Source: Welwitschia mirabilis (taxonomy: Eukaryota > Gnetophyta > Gnetopsida > Welwitschiales). From it: a stretch of DNA of 64,000 nucleotides. The notes below the pieces were generated by a model. It was not told where the DNA came from and made no database searches. It was given only the letters and a program-made list of their open reading frames with translations. The stretch covers positions 159,411,055-159,475,054 of the forward strand of contig JBOZIK010000001.1 in NCBI GenBank assembly GCA_051453625.1, written 5' to 3'. Below are positions 20,871 to 33,900 of this stretch, one piece after another. Position 1 is the first letter of the stretch, and each line of letters opens with the position of its first letter. The position numbers and the translations under genes are program-made.

Positions 20871-23800
20871 TTACTAATCACTAATAAAACTTTTATTATT
20901 TAAATTTTTTTAAAATTTTAGTGTTCAATAGTCCCCTAAAAAATTTCAAATTCAATTAATAATAGCTCTTCTATTCCATGCTTTACTTTGTTAGTTCTTA
21001 GTGAAATAAGCTTACTTTAAGGTTATAATATGTTTTTCTCTTCACACTTAAATTTTAATAATATATTACATGTATTAGTTTAATCTTCTAAATGTAATGA
21101 TATTTGTGCTTTTCTTTTATCTTTTATAGGGAAATTCATGTAATGTTTCAAATAAAAATACTTAGGTATTTCATAGAAGAATCCATTGGATTTTTAAAGG
21201 AAAATATGCTAGAGGTATTGTCATTTTCTAGTAAAATAAAACATTTTCATTTTATTTTAATTTTGATTTTACTTTTTATTTAATTTTGATAAAACAATCA
21301 TAATCTTCATTCATTTTATAAATCCGTAAGGCTTGGTAATGCATATAAAAACTATTAATAGAAATACATATTTATAACATGACAGTATGAAAATATTTAA
21401 TGGAAATAAATACATTTCATAATTTATCTTATGTTACTAATTTTTCATAATTCATGTTATTGTTTAACTCTATTTGATTTGAAAAACTAAGTTTATCAAA
21501 TTTTATTATCAAAACCTTATGAAATTTATAACATCATTTCTTTATTAGTCATAAATTTTTGTACTTTCTCTAAAGTTTATTTTCTACTTTTTTTAATTTA
21601 TTATGCATGAAGTTAATATGAAATATTTTAAATAAGACATGAATTCAATAGAAAACATTATAGAGCATGTTGTTATTTACCTTTCCATGGCATTTTGAAC
21701 TAGATAGGTGAGGATTCTTTTATATGATCAATTGAAGTTGTGAAAGATCATTAAATATAAGATACTATTTGAACTTTTACTTAAATTAAATCATCATGTA
21801 TTTTATTTTATCAAATTCTTAGTATTCTTAATTCTAAAAAGAATTGTGTGAATTACAAAACACAACTAAAAAAAGTTAAAGACAAAGATAGTTAATAAAA
21901 TTATAGATTTAAATGTGTTAGGTATAAATCCATAAAATTTTTAAGGTAAAATTCTTTAAAGAGACTATTTACAATTGTATTTTTACATGTTTTACCCCAT
22001 AAACTTTAGTAAATAGTATATTTTTAAATTAAAAATATCATGTTTATCATTGAACTATCATTGGTTGAGTTTAATCCTTATAATTTTTGAAATGTTATAA
22101 AAAGAACTAATAATAGGAATATTGTTTATAGCTTATCTTGAGTTACCAAATTTTCATATAAGATTAACTACACAAAGGGCCTAGTACTATTGTCTAGGCC
22201 ATTAACATCACTAGTGCTCATAAGAGATAGATGTACTTAAGAAGATGGGCTATTAATCATATCAAACATTACTAAATCAACCCTATAATATGGAGAAAAC
22301 ATCAATTTAATAGCTAAAAAGCCAAAGTAAATCTTAAAAATATTGATACCTAAGAAAATTTTTCAATGACAAGTTGTTATCTTAACATACTAAATATGTA
22401 CCTATGTAATAGATAACCCACCTCTAAAATATATATTATCTTTATGATTGTGTATTTGATGTTTTTAACATCCTATCCATGCATCCATTTCACATCTAAA
22501 TAATTTGTTATGGCTAGGATGAAGGATTATCTTATTATAGGATCTTCAAACATTATCACTAGTAATTTCAATGTAATCTAGTGGAGAAGTATGTAATTTC
22601 ATATATATAACACAATAACATGTTAAGGTTTTATGTGATTAGAAATAAGAGTAGCAAGCATGCATATGATGAAATGGATATGACACCATAAAATAAGTTA
22701 AGTTGAATAAATTAAATATATCTTAATCAAATAATTCATTAGATTACTAACATTATACTAGATAATTTAAAAATCTTAGAAAGTACATAGTATAAAAATT
22801 ACATAAATGTTCATGTCCTTATCAGATTTTGGATCATGAATTTTGATCATGGGTAATTATACATTTTATAGAAACTAGTTACTATAATTAGTTTTATTAC
22901 TTATAAACAAGGAAGTCTTTACAAAATTTATTGTTTATAGAACTAAATTTTGGAATATGAAATATGTGTTCAAATTCTTTTAATAACTAGATTTTTAGTC
23001 TATTACTGTGTCATTTAGATATATTAGAATTTTAATAATCTAATCACAAGTCTATGAAATCCATCATAAATATTACTTATAAAGACCATAAACTAAGACT
23101 TTTATTGAGATTTCATGATTACATTTTCAAAACTCATGGTAAAGAGTTACAAATATTACCATGTTTTATGGACATATTCATGACTAGTTAGAGCATGTCA
23201 TGAAGCTCCTCATTCATTATAATTTTATATCTTCAAAATAGACATTTTTAACCTTAGCATTAAAAATAAGATTTCTCAATGGGAATTATTTATAGAAGGT
23301 ATTTTAGTAGGTGTTTAAAAAAGGTTGTTCAATTTAATATGATTATAAGATAATGCTTTCAGCTTCATCAACATTTTTCTTTTACAATGTTTTATTAAGA
23401 GTTTCATAAAAACTATTTGTAATGCACTTTTTGTGTTTTATCATTAACAAATTCCTCTCTTGGGAGGTTTCTTCTTTTTATTAGAATTAAATATTAGTGA
23501 AAATATTTCCTTACTCCATCACTTCTATTTTTCGTGATGATTAAAAATTTTATTTTAACTAGAACTAAGATGGGTTAACTCAATTAGTTCATCTATAATT
23601 ATTAAAATTTTCCTTTTACTAAATTTTTTCTAACTTTTACTATTTTTAATGAATTTGTATTTTAATCTTTCTTTAGGTCTTTACTCTTCTTTTTTTAAAA
23701 TGCTATGCATTCATTATGTGATTTGGTTTTCAATGAATCTAGCAATTCCGTTTTAATTCTCTCATTTTTTTAATTTTTTTATTAAAAAGAAATAGGATTA

Positions 23801-24345
23801 CCTATTCTAGAAAGTTTGCATAACACCATTAAATTTTCATAAATCATGTCTAGAATTAAAATATTTCATTTTATTTTTAAGGATAAGTGTTTAATACCTT
23901 CTATTTAATGGAGGTAATCCATACATTAGGTTGCATCAAAATCGGTCTAGTTTGTTTAATAGTTATCAAATTTAGATGGATTAACTTTATAAATATCATT
24001 TACTTACTTTGAGTATCGAATTATTATAAAATTTAGGTGGAAGTTATAAAACCACATTTTCATTAAATAAATTTAGTTTAATAATATATAATGTTTTGTA
24101 AATATGCACTAATCTTGTTCTATGTAATATAATAATAATATAATCTTTAGTATTTATAGAGATGATATTTTTATACATAATGTAATAATGTTATGAATTT
24201 TAGTATTTAATATTTTTCCAATGGGCAAAAAATAAAAATTTATTAACAAATAAAAAATATTTCTTATTAGAATAAGGGTAAGAAAAAGGAAGAAAGATAT
24301 AATATGAAAATATGATGGGAGAGTTGCATTAGCAATCAGTAAGTA
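20870..24345 (+). repeat. Long direct repeat, left copy, second part
   Basis: Colinear with 42680-47365. Anchors: ttactaatcactaataa with ttactaataactaaata; taatcttctaaatg; atatttgtgctt; aagaagatggg; gactagtt-ga; accacattttcattaaataa (20 bases exact, 24050s and 47070s). The right copy holds about 1.1 kb (44420-45540) not present here. Very AT-rich, no open frames, no identifiable protein remnant. See the findings for a LARD-type interpretation. Confidence 0.85.
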
Positions 24346-24619
24346 GATAAAAAAGGCACTAAATTCATTAAAAAGTTAACATGTTATGAAAAAAAGAAAA
24401 AAGAATTAGAAATAAAGTAGAGATAAAAAATTAAACATCAGATTTCATGATCAAAGTAGCTAATAGATAACTCATCAGATCAATGTTTTAAAACATACAT
24501 GAGAAAATTAATCTTAAATTAAATCTTCCCTAGTTGAGTATGAATTTGAATTACATAAAATATTTTTCTTATCTTTAATGAAAAACATATGGGTATGAGA
24601 ACATACATTTCTCTTAAAA

Positions 24620-24880
24620 ATTAGATTATACTTTTACTTCCAAATCTGATATAGGATAATAAGCCAAATAATCCTTTAAAAAAATTTGAAATAGTTATTG
24701 GTATTAGGCAAAGATCTAAAGAATACCAAATCCCCAAAAATTTAAATGTTGAAAAGGATGTTACATGTATAAATCTAGGTATTCTGGGGAAAAGGGCAAT
24801 GCTAGAAGACATGAATAAAATCATCTATAGCTTCCAATTAAGGGCAAAGAGGATTATGGATGCTAGTGTAATAAATCCAT
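24620..24880 (-). pseudogene. zf-RVT-like end of LINE-B
   Basis: Minus strand at about 24875-24790 reads HNPLCP-LEAIDDFIHVF-HCPFPQNT, matching the zinc-binding region found after plant L1 RT (C-x-x-C ... ID-H-F--CPF). First-Cys context, His and last Cys are partly kept. It fixes the 3' side of the LINE on the left. Confidence 0.6.
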
Positions 24881-25367
24881 CTACTAATGGATAAACCATG
24901 ATGAAAATAATATTGTAGAAAATGTGTAATTATATGAGGCATGCTCACTTTCCAAATATTCTAAAAAATGATTACTTAAAACTACTCAATCTCATGTTTA
25001 TGTCAAAATATGTTATAGTGATCAATAATTATTATCAAGCTATGAGTCAACTAGAATGGAATACATGGCTTATGTGGTAAGACTATAAAAAGCCATGTTT
25101 CTGATGAAGCCCCTCAACAAGCCTTTTTGTAACTTCATCTAAATGTAGATGTAGAAAAATAAAAGTATAAAGCCTAAAGAAAAACCTTTTCATAATAGAA
25201 AATGTATCATAAATATGGTGAAATGAATCCTAAGATATTCATTAACCTATAAGGTAAAGATAATTAAGAGAAATCACAGTTTTTTAATACTAGAAAGTTG
25301 TAGCCTTAAGCTTGTAAAGCAAATAGGAGTTGGAAAAAAAAGTAGTCACAATGGACAGAGCTCAAAA

Positions 25368-25368
<1 letters not shown>

Positions 25369-25411
<43 letters not shown>
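25369..25411. repeat. (GT)n(AT)n microsatellite
   Basis: About five GT units run directly into about sixteen AT units. It lies within LINE-B. Confidence 0.95.
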
Positions 25412-25415
<4 letters not shown>

Positions 25416-25827
25416 TCTGTAAATGCTTTTAAAAACATGCATTCCTAGAAGTGTAACTCTATGAGGTGAAAAAATTCAATTAATAAAATGAATACCCTTC
25501 CAAAAAGCTTTTTACTTAGGAAAAGATTATGCTAAATGAAGCTAAAGAATATATCCAATAATATCTAAGAAATTAACATGAATAAGTAACCATTTTAAAC
25601 TAAATTAAGAACTTTCTTTAACAAGTTCAAAAAAACCTAAGTCACCTCATTTCTTTGGTAAAGAAGTAATTTTCATGTAACTTAAGAAAAGACTTCTGAA
25701 AAATATTTTAAAATTAACAAAAAATTTCAAAATATCTTTTCTAACTTCTAGTTGATAATGTAATAAGGAGATTAGGAAGAAGAGTTGTAAACTTGAGTAA
25801 AAGAAAGAATAGATTTATAAACAAAGT

Positions 25828-27172
25828 ACTTGCCTATAAGGTTCAAATAACTTAATTCAAATAGATGAGGGAGGATCTTGGAAAGTAAAAGAAATTCAAA
25901 AAATCTACATGTTGTTATGATTAGATTCAAGCATCTACTGTTTATTTGAAACATGTATATGATTACTTATAAAGCTATAAACTAAAGATTTAGCTAAATT
26001 AATAGTAGAACCAAAAGGAATATAGTGCTATTTCACTCAAAAGATAAGGAAATTAATGTCCTTAGCTATACTATAAGTAAGAAAAAAATAATCATTTATA
26101 ACATGAGTATTCAGAATTTTATAACTAAGATTAGAGAGGATAATCCTTCTAATATGATTATGATGCATATCACATTAAATTTGGCTAGGATTACAGAGGA
26201 TGACCCCTCTAATATCATTATGATAAATATTACATTAGAGCTGAGAAGAAAGGAAATTTGCTATGATAATAAACAAATAAAGAGCTAGAGAACATCCTAA
26301 TTTATACACAAATGAATAGAAGAAGGTAAACTCAAAAATTAGTAGCAATTCTAACATTAGACTAAAGAATAGAAAAAACAGAAGTAACTCCAAAATTAAT
26401 AGCAAGTATAGGATTAGCATTGGGGGAAAAACAACCTATCATATGTACAAATTTTAATATAAAACCAAGCTTAGTGATAATCTAAAGAATGAAATCCCAT
26501 TTAATTTTATCATNNNNNNNNNNNNNNNNNNNNNNNNNNNNNNNNNNNNNNNNNNNNNNNNNNNNNNNNNNNNNNNNNNNNNNNNNNNNNNNNNNNNNNN
26601 NNNNNNNNNNNNNACTTGCATACTTAAGTGAGAGATTTGAACTTCCATTTTTCCATTTTATTTTGTACTTGAAAAGACCTTAACTCCAACATAAAACCTT
26701 AGAAACTAAAAGTAATTTCCACAATTTTAATAATATCACAATCAAATTCTAGAATTCACTATTTGTTTGAAAGATGTTGATAATTACTAATAAAGATATA
26801 AAATAAAGATCTAGCCTAACTAATGATAAAACCAAAAGAGTACAATACTATTTCACCTGAAAGAGAAGGAAATAAAGGTCTTTAACTATATTAATAAAAA
26901 TTTTAAAAAAATAATCATCTACAAAATGCATATTTAGAGGCTAGTGAATGGGATTATAGTGGATGATCTACCTGATATCATTATGATGAGTATTACATTG
27001 AAGCTATTGAAAATGAAAATATGTTGCTATAATAAATAAATAAGAAGATAGAGAACATCCTTACCTTACAAGCCAATGAATAAAGAAGGATAAGTAAATC
27101 CATATTTAAGAATTTGGGAATAAAACCAAGCTTAGTCATTATTTAAAGAATGATATCCCATTTAATTGTATT
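25828..27172. repeat. Direct duplication of a LINE-B segment on either side of a gap
   Basis: 25828-26513 aligns with 26614-27172, both from acttgc-ta to cccatttaatt-tat. The left copy ends within a few bases of the N run and the right copy starts right after it. The left copy also has an extra internal ~60-bp tandem unit (agagaggataatcc... and agaggatgacccc...). The two differ at many positions, so they are not recent copies. Confidence 0.75.
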
Positions 27173-27620
27173 ATAGGCCTTAGCATAGTCAATTTTAATA
27201 AAAAGAATATCTTTGTGAGTATTCTTAATCCATCAGAAATCTTGTTAGGCTACTACCACATTAGTTAAAATATATCTACCATGAAGAGAACTATTTGTTA
27301 AGGAGAAATGATATCTATAAGAGCCCATTTTAAATAAATAGGTAATAACTTTTTGTAAATCTTGTAAATTACATTAAGAAGTATAATGGATTCTTAATTA
27401 GAAATCTAAGTGAGATTATCAAATTTGGAAGAAGTCAAAAACTTCCTTGGTTTAATTGTAGTCCCATAGATCTTGTATAAACAGCCTATTAGATAGCCTT
27501 AAAAAGATCACTAATAATAAGATTCTAATGAGTTTTCAAAAAATGAACTAAAAATCCATCATATCTTGGAGCCTTTCTATTATTCATTATGAAGAATTCC
27601 TATTTTAAGTTTGCTAAAGA
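26450..27620 (-). pseudogene. Reverse transcriptase remnant of LINE-B
   Basis: FFIMNNRKAPRYDGF (about 27605-27560) matches the KAPG-DG-- block before L1 RT. KDILFIKIDYAKAYNTIKWD (about 27222-27165) matches the K-D--KAYD---W block, with the active-site Asp kept and the next Asp read as Asn. MTKLGFIPKF follows at about 27140. The more C-terminal part continues into the duplicated segment and the gap, so the F-ADD block was not located. Confidence 0.7.
26514..26613. other. 100-N assembly gap
   Basis: Exactly 100 N, the usual placeholder for a gap of unknown size, sitting at the boundary of the duplicated LINE-B segment. Confidence 1.
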
Positions 27621-28479
27621 AATATCAATGTACAACAATTCAAATATAGTTAGAGTAATCAAAGTAGAATACAAAGTAGTGGCCTTCTTAAAAAGAAAAT
27701 TGTACATGGGAATAACATAAAACTAAGTAGAAAAATTATCTCTAAAATGAGAAAGAAAATATTTGAATTGGTAATAGTAATACCATTAAAAGTAAGTTGA
27801 TTTAATTAATTCATAAGATAGAAATGATTAAAATATTTAGAAAACTCCTTACAATTTTCATATTGAGTTTGTAACCAAGCAAATTAACCTTTGATTGAGG
27901 TTCTTTCTATGCTATAAATATTTTATTACTAAAAAGCTAACTTGACAAAAGCTAAATTAGCATGAAATTGTGAATTTAAAAAAATCATGAAGTAACATAT
28001 TAGAGAGGTGCTAAATCATCGATTAAATTTTGTTATACTCTTATCTTACATATGAAGCTACCCAATAATCATAATGTTTAAGAAAATTTCACACATTAAC
28101 ATGTAGCTCAATGTTATCATTGAATTTATTCTAATAGACCTAATGTCCAAGGATTCACATTTCAAAGATTAGATAAAATACTTTAAGTAGTAGAAGAAGA
28201 AAAATAGCTAGCATGTAATATAAATAAAGGAATTTACTCTACTAAGGATTACTAGTGATTCTAACTTTAGTTTAAATAGAAAAATAATATGATAAGATCA
28301 CATGATGATGAATAATAATAAATGAATTAGCTTATTAAAAGGGAAGAGTGAAACATAATACCTATTTAATTTATTGAAAATACAAGCATGTCCTAGATGA
28401 TAATTGCTTCAAGTATATATTTGGAAAATGGATCTATAATTTTTACTATTCATGTATATTAACATTTTTTTAAAAAAAA

Positions 28480-28650
28480 GTTAAATCACTACTAATATTC
28501 ATAATTAGAAATAAAAGAAGGTAAGCCATCAAATTTATCATTATAAAATTCTATCATATTAAAATCTCCTTAAAATAACAATAGAATAGAAGAAAGAAAA
28601 TAAAAAATCTTGCATCAAATTCTAGAATGATCTTTAGATCCATTTAAAAC
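28480..28650 (-). pseudogene. Endonuclease remnant of LINE-B
   Basis: Minus strand near 28560-28490 reads GDFNMIEFYNDKFDGLPSF, matching the GDFN-I----DK-GG block of L1 APE endonucleases (catalytic Asp and Asn both visible). A stop precedes the Gly. Upstream blocks of the domain are not readable. Confidence 0.65.
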
Positions 28651-29250
28651 ATAGATGACAAGGAAAAAATTTACATTATAAATAATATATTTTATGTATA
28701 ATTAGATGTTAGGAATGTAAAATTACTATTTAATTTACATAAATAATAGAAATTGCCTTTCATATTTAGGCATTACTTTAGAATTATAATTTAGGATTAC
28801 ATATTGATTATAGTACATGACTTAGTAATTAGTAAAAGTAGTTTTATCATTTTGCAGGTTTATGCACCTAGGAAGCAACTTGACAAGTGTCACAATAGCT
28901 ATTAATGAAGAAAAGCAAGATAAGAAGAAAAGAAAGTGATCTCATTACAATCAAATGTCACATGATAAATGGAGATAAAATCTATTTGAACTCTCCTAAA
29001 GTCATGCATAACATCTAGCAATGTACTTCCTTAATATAAAAAGAGTTGTTATTCATTCTTGTATAAATGTCCTCCCTCTAACTATCTAAAGACTAGTATA
29101 AATGTAACCTCGAGCTATCATTATAGGATCATTTTTTGCATGCTTTGCATAACATCCAAGAATGATAGCAAGCCTTGAGATCAACCTTAGAGTATACTTA
29201 TTCATTTCAACTATGACCTAAAAAACACACACTATTTGTAATAAATTTAT
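28650..29250 (+). promoter_or_regulatory. Promoter-like block with TATA motifs and a downstream AATAAA
   Basis: A purine-rich tract (aagaaaagcaagataagaag, about 28910-28930) is followed by TATAAAT at 29062-29068 and again at 29097-29103, the first followed by a pyrimidine-rich stretch (cctccctctaac). AATAAA lies at 29240-29245, about 140-180 bp further. A TATA box with a poly-A signal shortly after it is typical of LTR or pararetroviral terminally redundant regions. No PBS was found. The assignment is inference from layout. Confidence 0.35.
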
Positions 29251-30007
29251 TTATTATAGTATAAGAATTATGTTTTTAAAAAGAATAAGTTTGTATTTTT
29301 ATTTTATTTTAGCATTTATTATATATTATAGAACTGAAAAGTTATTTATCAGAATGATGTTCTATCATGTTTTTGCATGCTAAAGTATTGTGGACTAATA
29401 TATTACTTGAAAAAGTAATATTTACCTTATCATACTCCTATATCTATTGCTGGATAGATATTAGGGTATAATAGTGCTTAGAAATAAGTGTTATCCAACA
29501 TCATTTCACTATTGTTATTATGTTATCAACCCTTCTAACCTTTTATTTTATGTACATACTTAGATAAGATAAATTAATAAAGCACTTTTTTGTTATAAGA
29601 CTGGATCTTAACAAGTCTTGTAGAAGCATATTTTCTATAACAAATTCATTTTCAGTAATTTAAATCATAAATTTTAATAAAGTTAATACTTTAAAGTAAA
29701 TTATATTTTTACAAGAGTCCCATTTAAAAAATATATTTTGATACGTTTCATGAAACTAAGGTTACAATTGCACATATTATTCCACAATTTTATCTAGATT
29801 TACTACATAAATTTTCATAAATAATCTTAATCCTATGACCTGTCATTTGATGCTATAAGGAGAGCAAGTCTTTAAGTTATCTAGATCATCTTGAATTTTA
29901 TCTAGAATAGTTTGAGGATTTTCTAATTGTTATTTATTTACTTATTTTTAGAGGAAAAAATCTTGTCATTAGTATACTATTGAATAGAATAGTTTTATGC
30001 TAAAATA

Positions 30008-30196
30008 ATGCCATCTTTAAGTGAAAAAATAGATTTTTATGCCTCCATGAAAGATTTAGAAACATTAATCAGAAGTTGTAATGAGCTACATAGGAAGGTA
30101 AACATATTGATTAAGGCAGAAAGAGGAAAAAATAAATCTGAAATTATTGAAGGGCTATATCGGAAAGATGAAGATGATTTTGATTTACCTCCTTAA
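30008..30196 (+). CDS. Small ORF, unknown
   Basis: 62 codons starting MPSLSEKIDFYASM and ending DEDDFDLPP, with a heptad-like middle (LETLIRSCNELHRKVNIL) that could form a coiled coil and a very acidic tail. No interior stops, unusual for this decayed window. It is first of three small plus-strand ORFs within 1 kb downstream of the promoter-like block. I do not recognise it. A small retroelement or pararetrovirus-type protein is possible but unproven. Confidence 0.3.
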   Translation: MPSLSEKIDFYASMKDLETLIRSCNELHRKVNILIKAERGKNKSEIIEGLYRKDEDDFDLPP

Positions 30197-30235
30197 ATAT
30201 GTCATAATAATTTTATTACAATTACACCCAATATT

Positions 30236-30418
30236 ATGGATTTATCAGTGGTAGATATTAAAGAAGAAAATATTATATCCAAATTTCTAAATGAGCTTAA
30301 TGATAATGACAAAGATGAGGTTTCAAGAATAGAAGAATATAATGGTTATCATGTAGAGATTTATATCAATGAAGAGTACAAAACCTGGAGTAAACTCCAT
30401 CTAGAAATGGAAAAATAA
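30236..30418 (+). CDS. Small acidic ORF, unknown
   Basis: 60 codons, strongly acidic (VVDIKEENIISKFLNELND), 39 bp after the preceding ORF. The reading is open a few codons upstream of the chosen ATG at 30236. Codon use is A/T-rich like everything around it. No motif was recognised. It could be a piece of a longer broken protein, since translatable sequence continues in other frames to about 30600. Confidence 0.25.
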   Translation: MDLSVVDIKEENIISKFLNELNDNDKDEVSRIEEYNGYHVEIYINEEYKTWSKLHLEMEK

Positions 30419-30772
30419 TAGAGAACATTGTGAATAATATTCATTTGAATTAAGCATATTTGAAGAGAAATGTGATAAGTAGTAGTCAATGGTAATAACA
30501 AAGATGATCTAAATGAATATGCCTTCAAGGACATAAAAATGAAGTTTATAAATACTCTTAGAAGTTTAATACCAATAAGGAATTTACTCCATAACTTTGA
30601 AAATAATGAGTTAGAAATGATGGCAAAAGTTTTCTACAAGTATTAATTAATACATTGGAAGGAAAAAAATTAAATAGAGTGAGGCTAAAAAAATACTTTT
30701 AAACATTCAAAGATTCTTTAGAATCAATTATGCATTGAAATGAAGGAAAAGTTTTAGAGATATAACCCTAAT

Positions 30773-30991
30773 ATGATAAAATATTTGATACATAAAGCCA
30801 TAAAAATATTAAGATTTATAAACATAAAATTAAAACATCTAATTGAATTAAGTATTTTCGATGGCATAGGAAAAATTAAAATAAAAACCTTATTTCAAAA
30901 AGAAAAAGAAAATCTAAAAGAAATAAGATATGTTTATCTTCGACAAAAAGAAATAATACCCATTGATGGAAAATTTAAAAGGAGAATATGA
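30773..30991 (+). CDS. Small basic ORF, unknown
   Basis: 72 codons, Lys/Ile-rich, with KEIRYVYLRQKEIIPIDG near its end. No domain can be assigned confidently. The basic, beta-rich end weakly recalls a nucleic-acid-binding or movement-type protein, but this is too short to claim. It is third in the small-ORF run. Confidence 0.2.
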   Translation: MIKYLIHKAIKILRFINIKLKHLIELSIFDGIGKIKIKTLFQKEKENLKEIRYVYLRQKEIIPIDGKFKRRI

Positions 30992-30999
30992 ATGAAAAC

Positions 31000-33900
31000 A
31001 TAAAAACTTATCTTAACATATTTTAATGAACATATGTAAATACAAAGACCTTAAATAGAAATAAAATAAACATCAATAATTATATTCTGATTCAACATCA
31101 TCAGTGTTTTAATGTTGAGCTTTTATATTTTAAGTCTTTGAGATAATCCTTTACTTCACTTAATTCATTTATTAATTTTAAAATTGTTTTACACTAATTT
31201 GATAAGTATAGTTTATAATAGTTTAAGTAGAGTTTAGATTATATTAGTTCTTACATGAATGAAATATAGATAATATTAAGGATGATATTATATCCAATCC
31301 ATAATTCTGATATAAAAATAAAATCATTACTCAAAACATGTAAGTCTTTAAATTGTGGTTAGAATAACCTACTTTATCTTATTATCAACTGATAGTTTAA
31401 TTAGTGAGGAACAAAAAATGATGGATTATGAGAAATTATTTTTGTATTATCTAAATGTTTTAGTTTAACTCTAAGATTTATGCATCATGTATTAATAGGT
31501 TTCATATTCCATCATAAGCCTAAATCCAAAATTAAATAAATACATTATTCTACTACAAGAGGACACATATTCCTGAGAGGGGCCTTTGACAGTGTAATAT
31601 GGTAGCTATGAAAACTTTACTAAAGGGTTAGTGGATCATGATCTAGTCTAAGATTAGACTTGTGGATTATTACTTTTTTGAAAGTAGCTACACTCCCCTC
31701 AATATACCTTTAAGTATTTTGTAACACTACTGATGAACAAAAGAAATAAAAACTACAAAGATATGATCATGTTCTAGGTGTTATCTGAGGCATGATTAGT
31801 CATGAATGTTTTTATCAAATATATCTAGTTCACCTTAAGCCTTTACTTGGAGGGGGGAAACAAAAAGTATAAAAATATATCCTTGTAACTCTTTTATATC
31901 CATTCCTTCATCTAGGATGCATATGTTATTGAGTTAGAAGTAGACTTTTTACAATTTCTCATAATCTAAATATTTTGGAAATACATTACTTATCATATGA
32001 AGTTGACACTAAAAAACAAATTAAAACTTAAATTTTATCATTAAATTTCATTCATAGAATTATTGAGGAATTTTAATCTTTTTATTGATGTTACATCTTT
32101 TAATATTTAATTTATATCATTATTATCTATCGAAGAATTCAATAAGTTGGTTTTGTTATTAGTTAGAATTTTTCATAGTAAGTAAAGTAATTCTCATATC
32201 AGACAAGAATTAAAACTAAAATAAAGTCTTCAAAATCTTAAATAAAATGATGATAAAATGATAAAGAAAAGCAAAATAATTAGAACTAAAAGGAGCTATT
32301 AGAAACTAAAGAGTTGAAAAGGTAAAGCATCAAGGGTCTCAAGTTTTACATTATGCTTCTCATGTTATGAATACATCAATTGGTGGCCATCATAAATGAT
32401 TGAAAAAAAATGAGACCAGTGTGTACTGAAGAAAAAAGTTGAAGCATTGAGAAACAATAGAATTAGGCATCATAAATAGAGTCAAAGAATGGAGTCATCA
32501 TGTAGTGGAGTAAGAGGTTAAGGCATCACAATTCTCTTCTAATCTTCTTCATAAGTTAGTAAGTACAGATAGCTATCTTAACCACAAGAGGTAGGGAAAA
32601 AAAGTATAGCACTCTTTAAGTACATGAACTCATAGTATTACTTTTAATATAAATAAACTACTATAATAATATTTAAGTAGATCTAGTCATATAAACTAAT
32701 AGTATTACTTTTCATATAAATAGAGGGTTTTTTTGGTTTAATTAGTTTGAATATTTAGTACAAAGTACCATATTTTTTATAAAATAGAGCTTTTGTTAGA
32801 TTTATATATATTTATGTTAGAATTCTCATCATTTTTATCCCCTACATCTTATATAAACTATGTTTATATTTAATTTTATATTTTAAGGTTCACATAATTT
32901 CTTACTTGAAAACATCATTTTGCTATTTTTACATTATTTATTTCTTTTTTGAAGATGCATTATTGTACCTGATCAAAGCCATGATAAATGTCATGAAAGT
33001 GGAATGGAAGGCAAAAGCTCAAAATTAGGTGGAAATACCTATTAAATCAAAAATAATCATGAGAAGGTATCTTATTAATGAATGATAACAAATAATGAGA
33101 AATGAGATAAAATGAAGAAAGCATGTAATTATGAGCCTTGATTAAAGAACAAGAGTATATTATACAAAAAAAAAGCCACAACCAATTTAAAAGTTATTGT
33201 CCATATGTCATGTCTATTGATCCATTAAGCAATAGTTATTAACATCAACTATAGTATTATGACATTAGGCCTGTAAGGATTTATATCCTAGAGATTTATC
33301 CCTAACTTGATTTCTTCATTACTTCAAATAACACAAGGAAAAAAAGGAAAAAAAGGAAATAAAAAAATAATAAGCCCTCATATCTAATGTAAAATTTAAA
33401 TTCTTCTATAAAGATTAAAAATAATTATGCATTTACTAGTGTTTTTCATTTACAAATAAAAAGATTTGAATTATTCTAAAATTGTTTAATTAGATATCTA
33501 GAATCCTTTTCATGCCCTCAAGGCTTAATAATCAATGTAGATATTGATGTCATTATCATGATAAATGTTCAAATTATTTTAAAAGAAACTTCTAATGCTC
33601 ACATTTTCAACTTTAATTTGGGGCTTTGATAATGTAAAAATAGAAGTTATAAATGATTTGATGATGTAAGAGTAAAAGTCTCAAAAGGTTTGATAAGGTA
33701 AGAATAAAAGTCACAAATAGTTGAATCCCTTAGATAAGGTAAAAAAGGAAGAAAAAGAATAAGTATAAAAGATTCTTTATTGAAATAGAAACATAGAGAA
33801 AATCAAAATAATGCTCCATTTAAAAAAAAAAGAGAATAAATCAAGGCTAGAATGGAAAAATGTCCTACATACTTTCCCTTATGACACATAAAAGAAACAT

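Larger units (their letters stand above)
24560..28650 (-). mobile_element. Decayed L1-type LINE, minus strand (LINE-B)
   Basis: Minus-strand order from the right: endonuclease (GDFN at about 28555), pre-RT block NNRKAPRYDGF (about 27600-27560), RT block ILFIKIDYAKAYNTIKW (about 27220-27170), and a C-terminal zf-RVT-like block (about 24870-24770). The central part holds a partial duplication around the N gap (25828-26513 and 26614-27172). All domains carry stops. Confidence 0.75.

Noticed and set aside
20870-24345. Organellar (plastid or mitochondrial) insertion suggested by low GC
   Set aside because: No organellar gene, tRNA or rRNA fragment was recognised, and the sequence is repeated at 42.7-47.4 kb as a nuclear repeat.
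26454-26683. ORFs spanning the N gap
   Set aside because: They exist only because N is read as open sequence.
28860-31000. Firm call of an endogenous pararetrovirus
   Set aside because: No PBS, no RT, coat or protease block was found; only layout suggests it, so it is left as a hypothesis.
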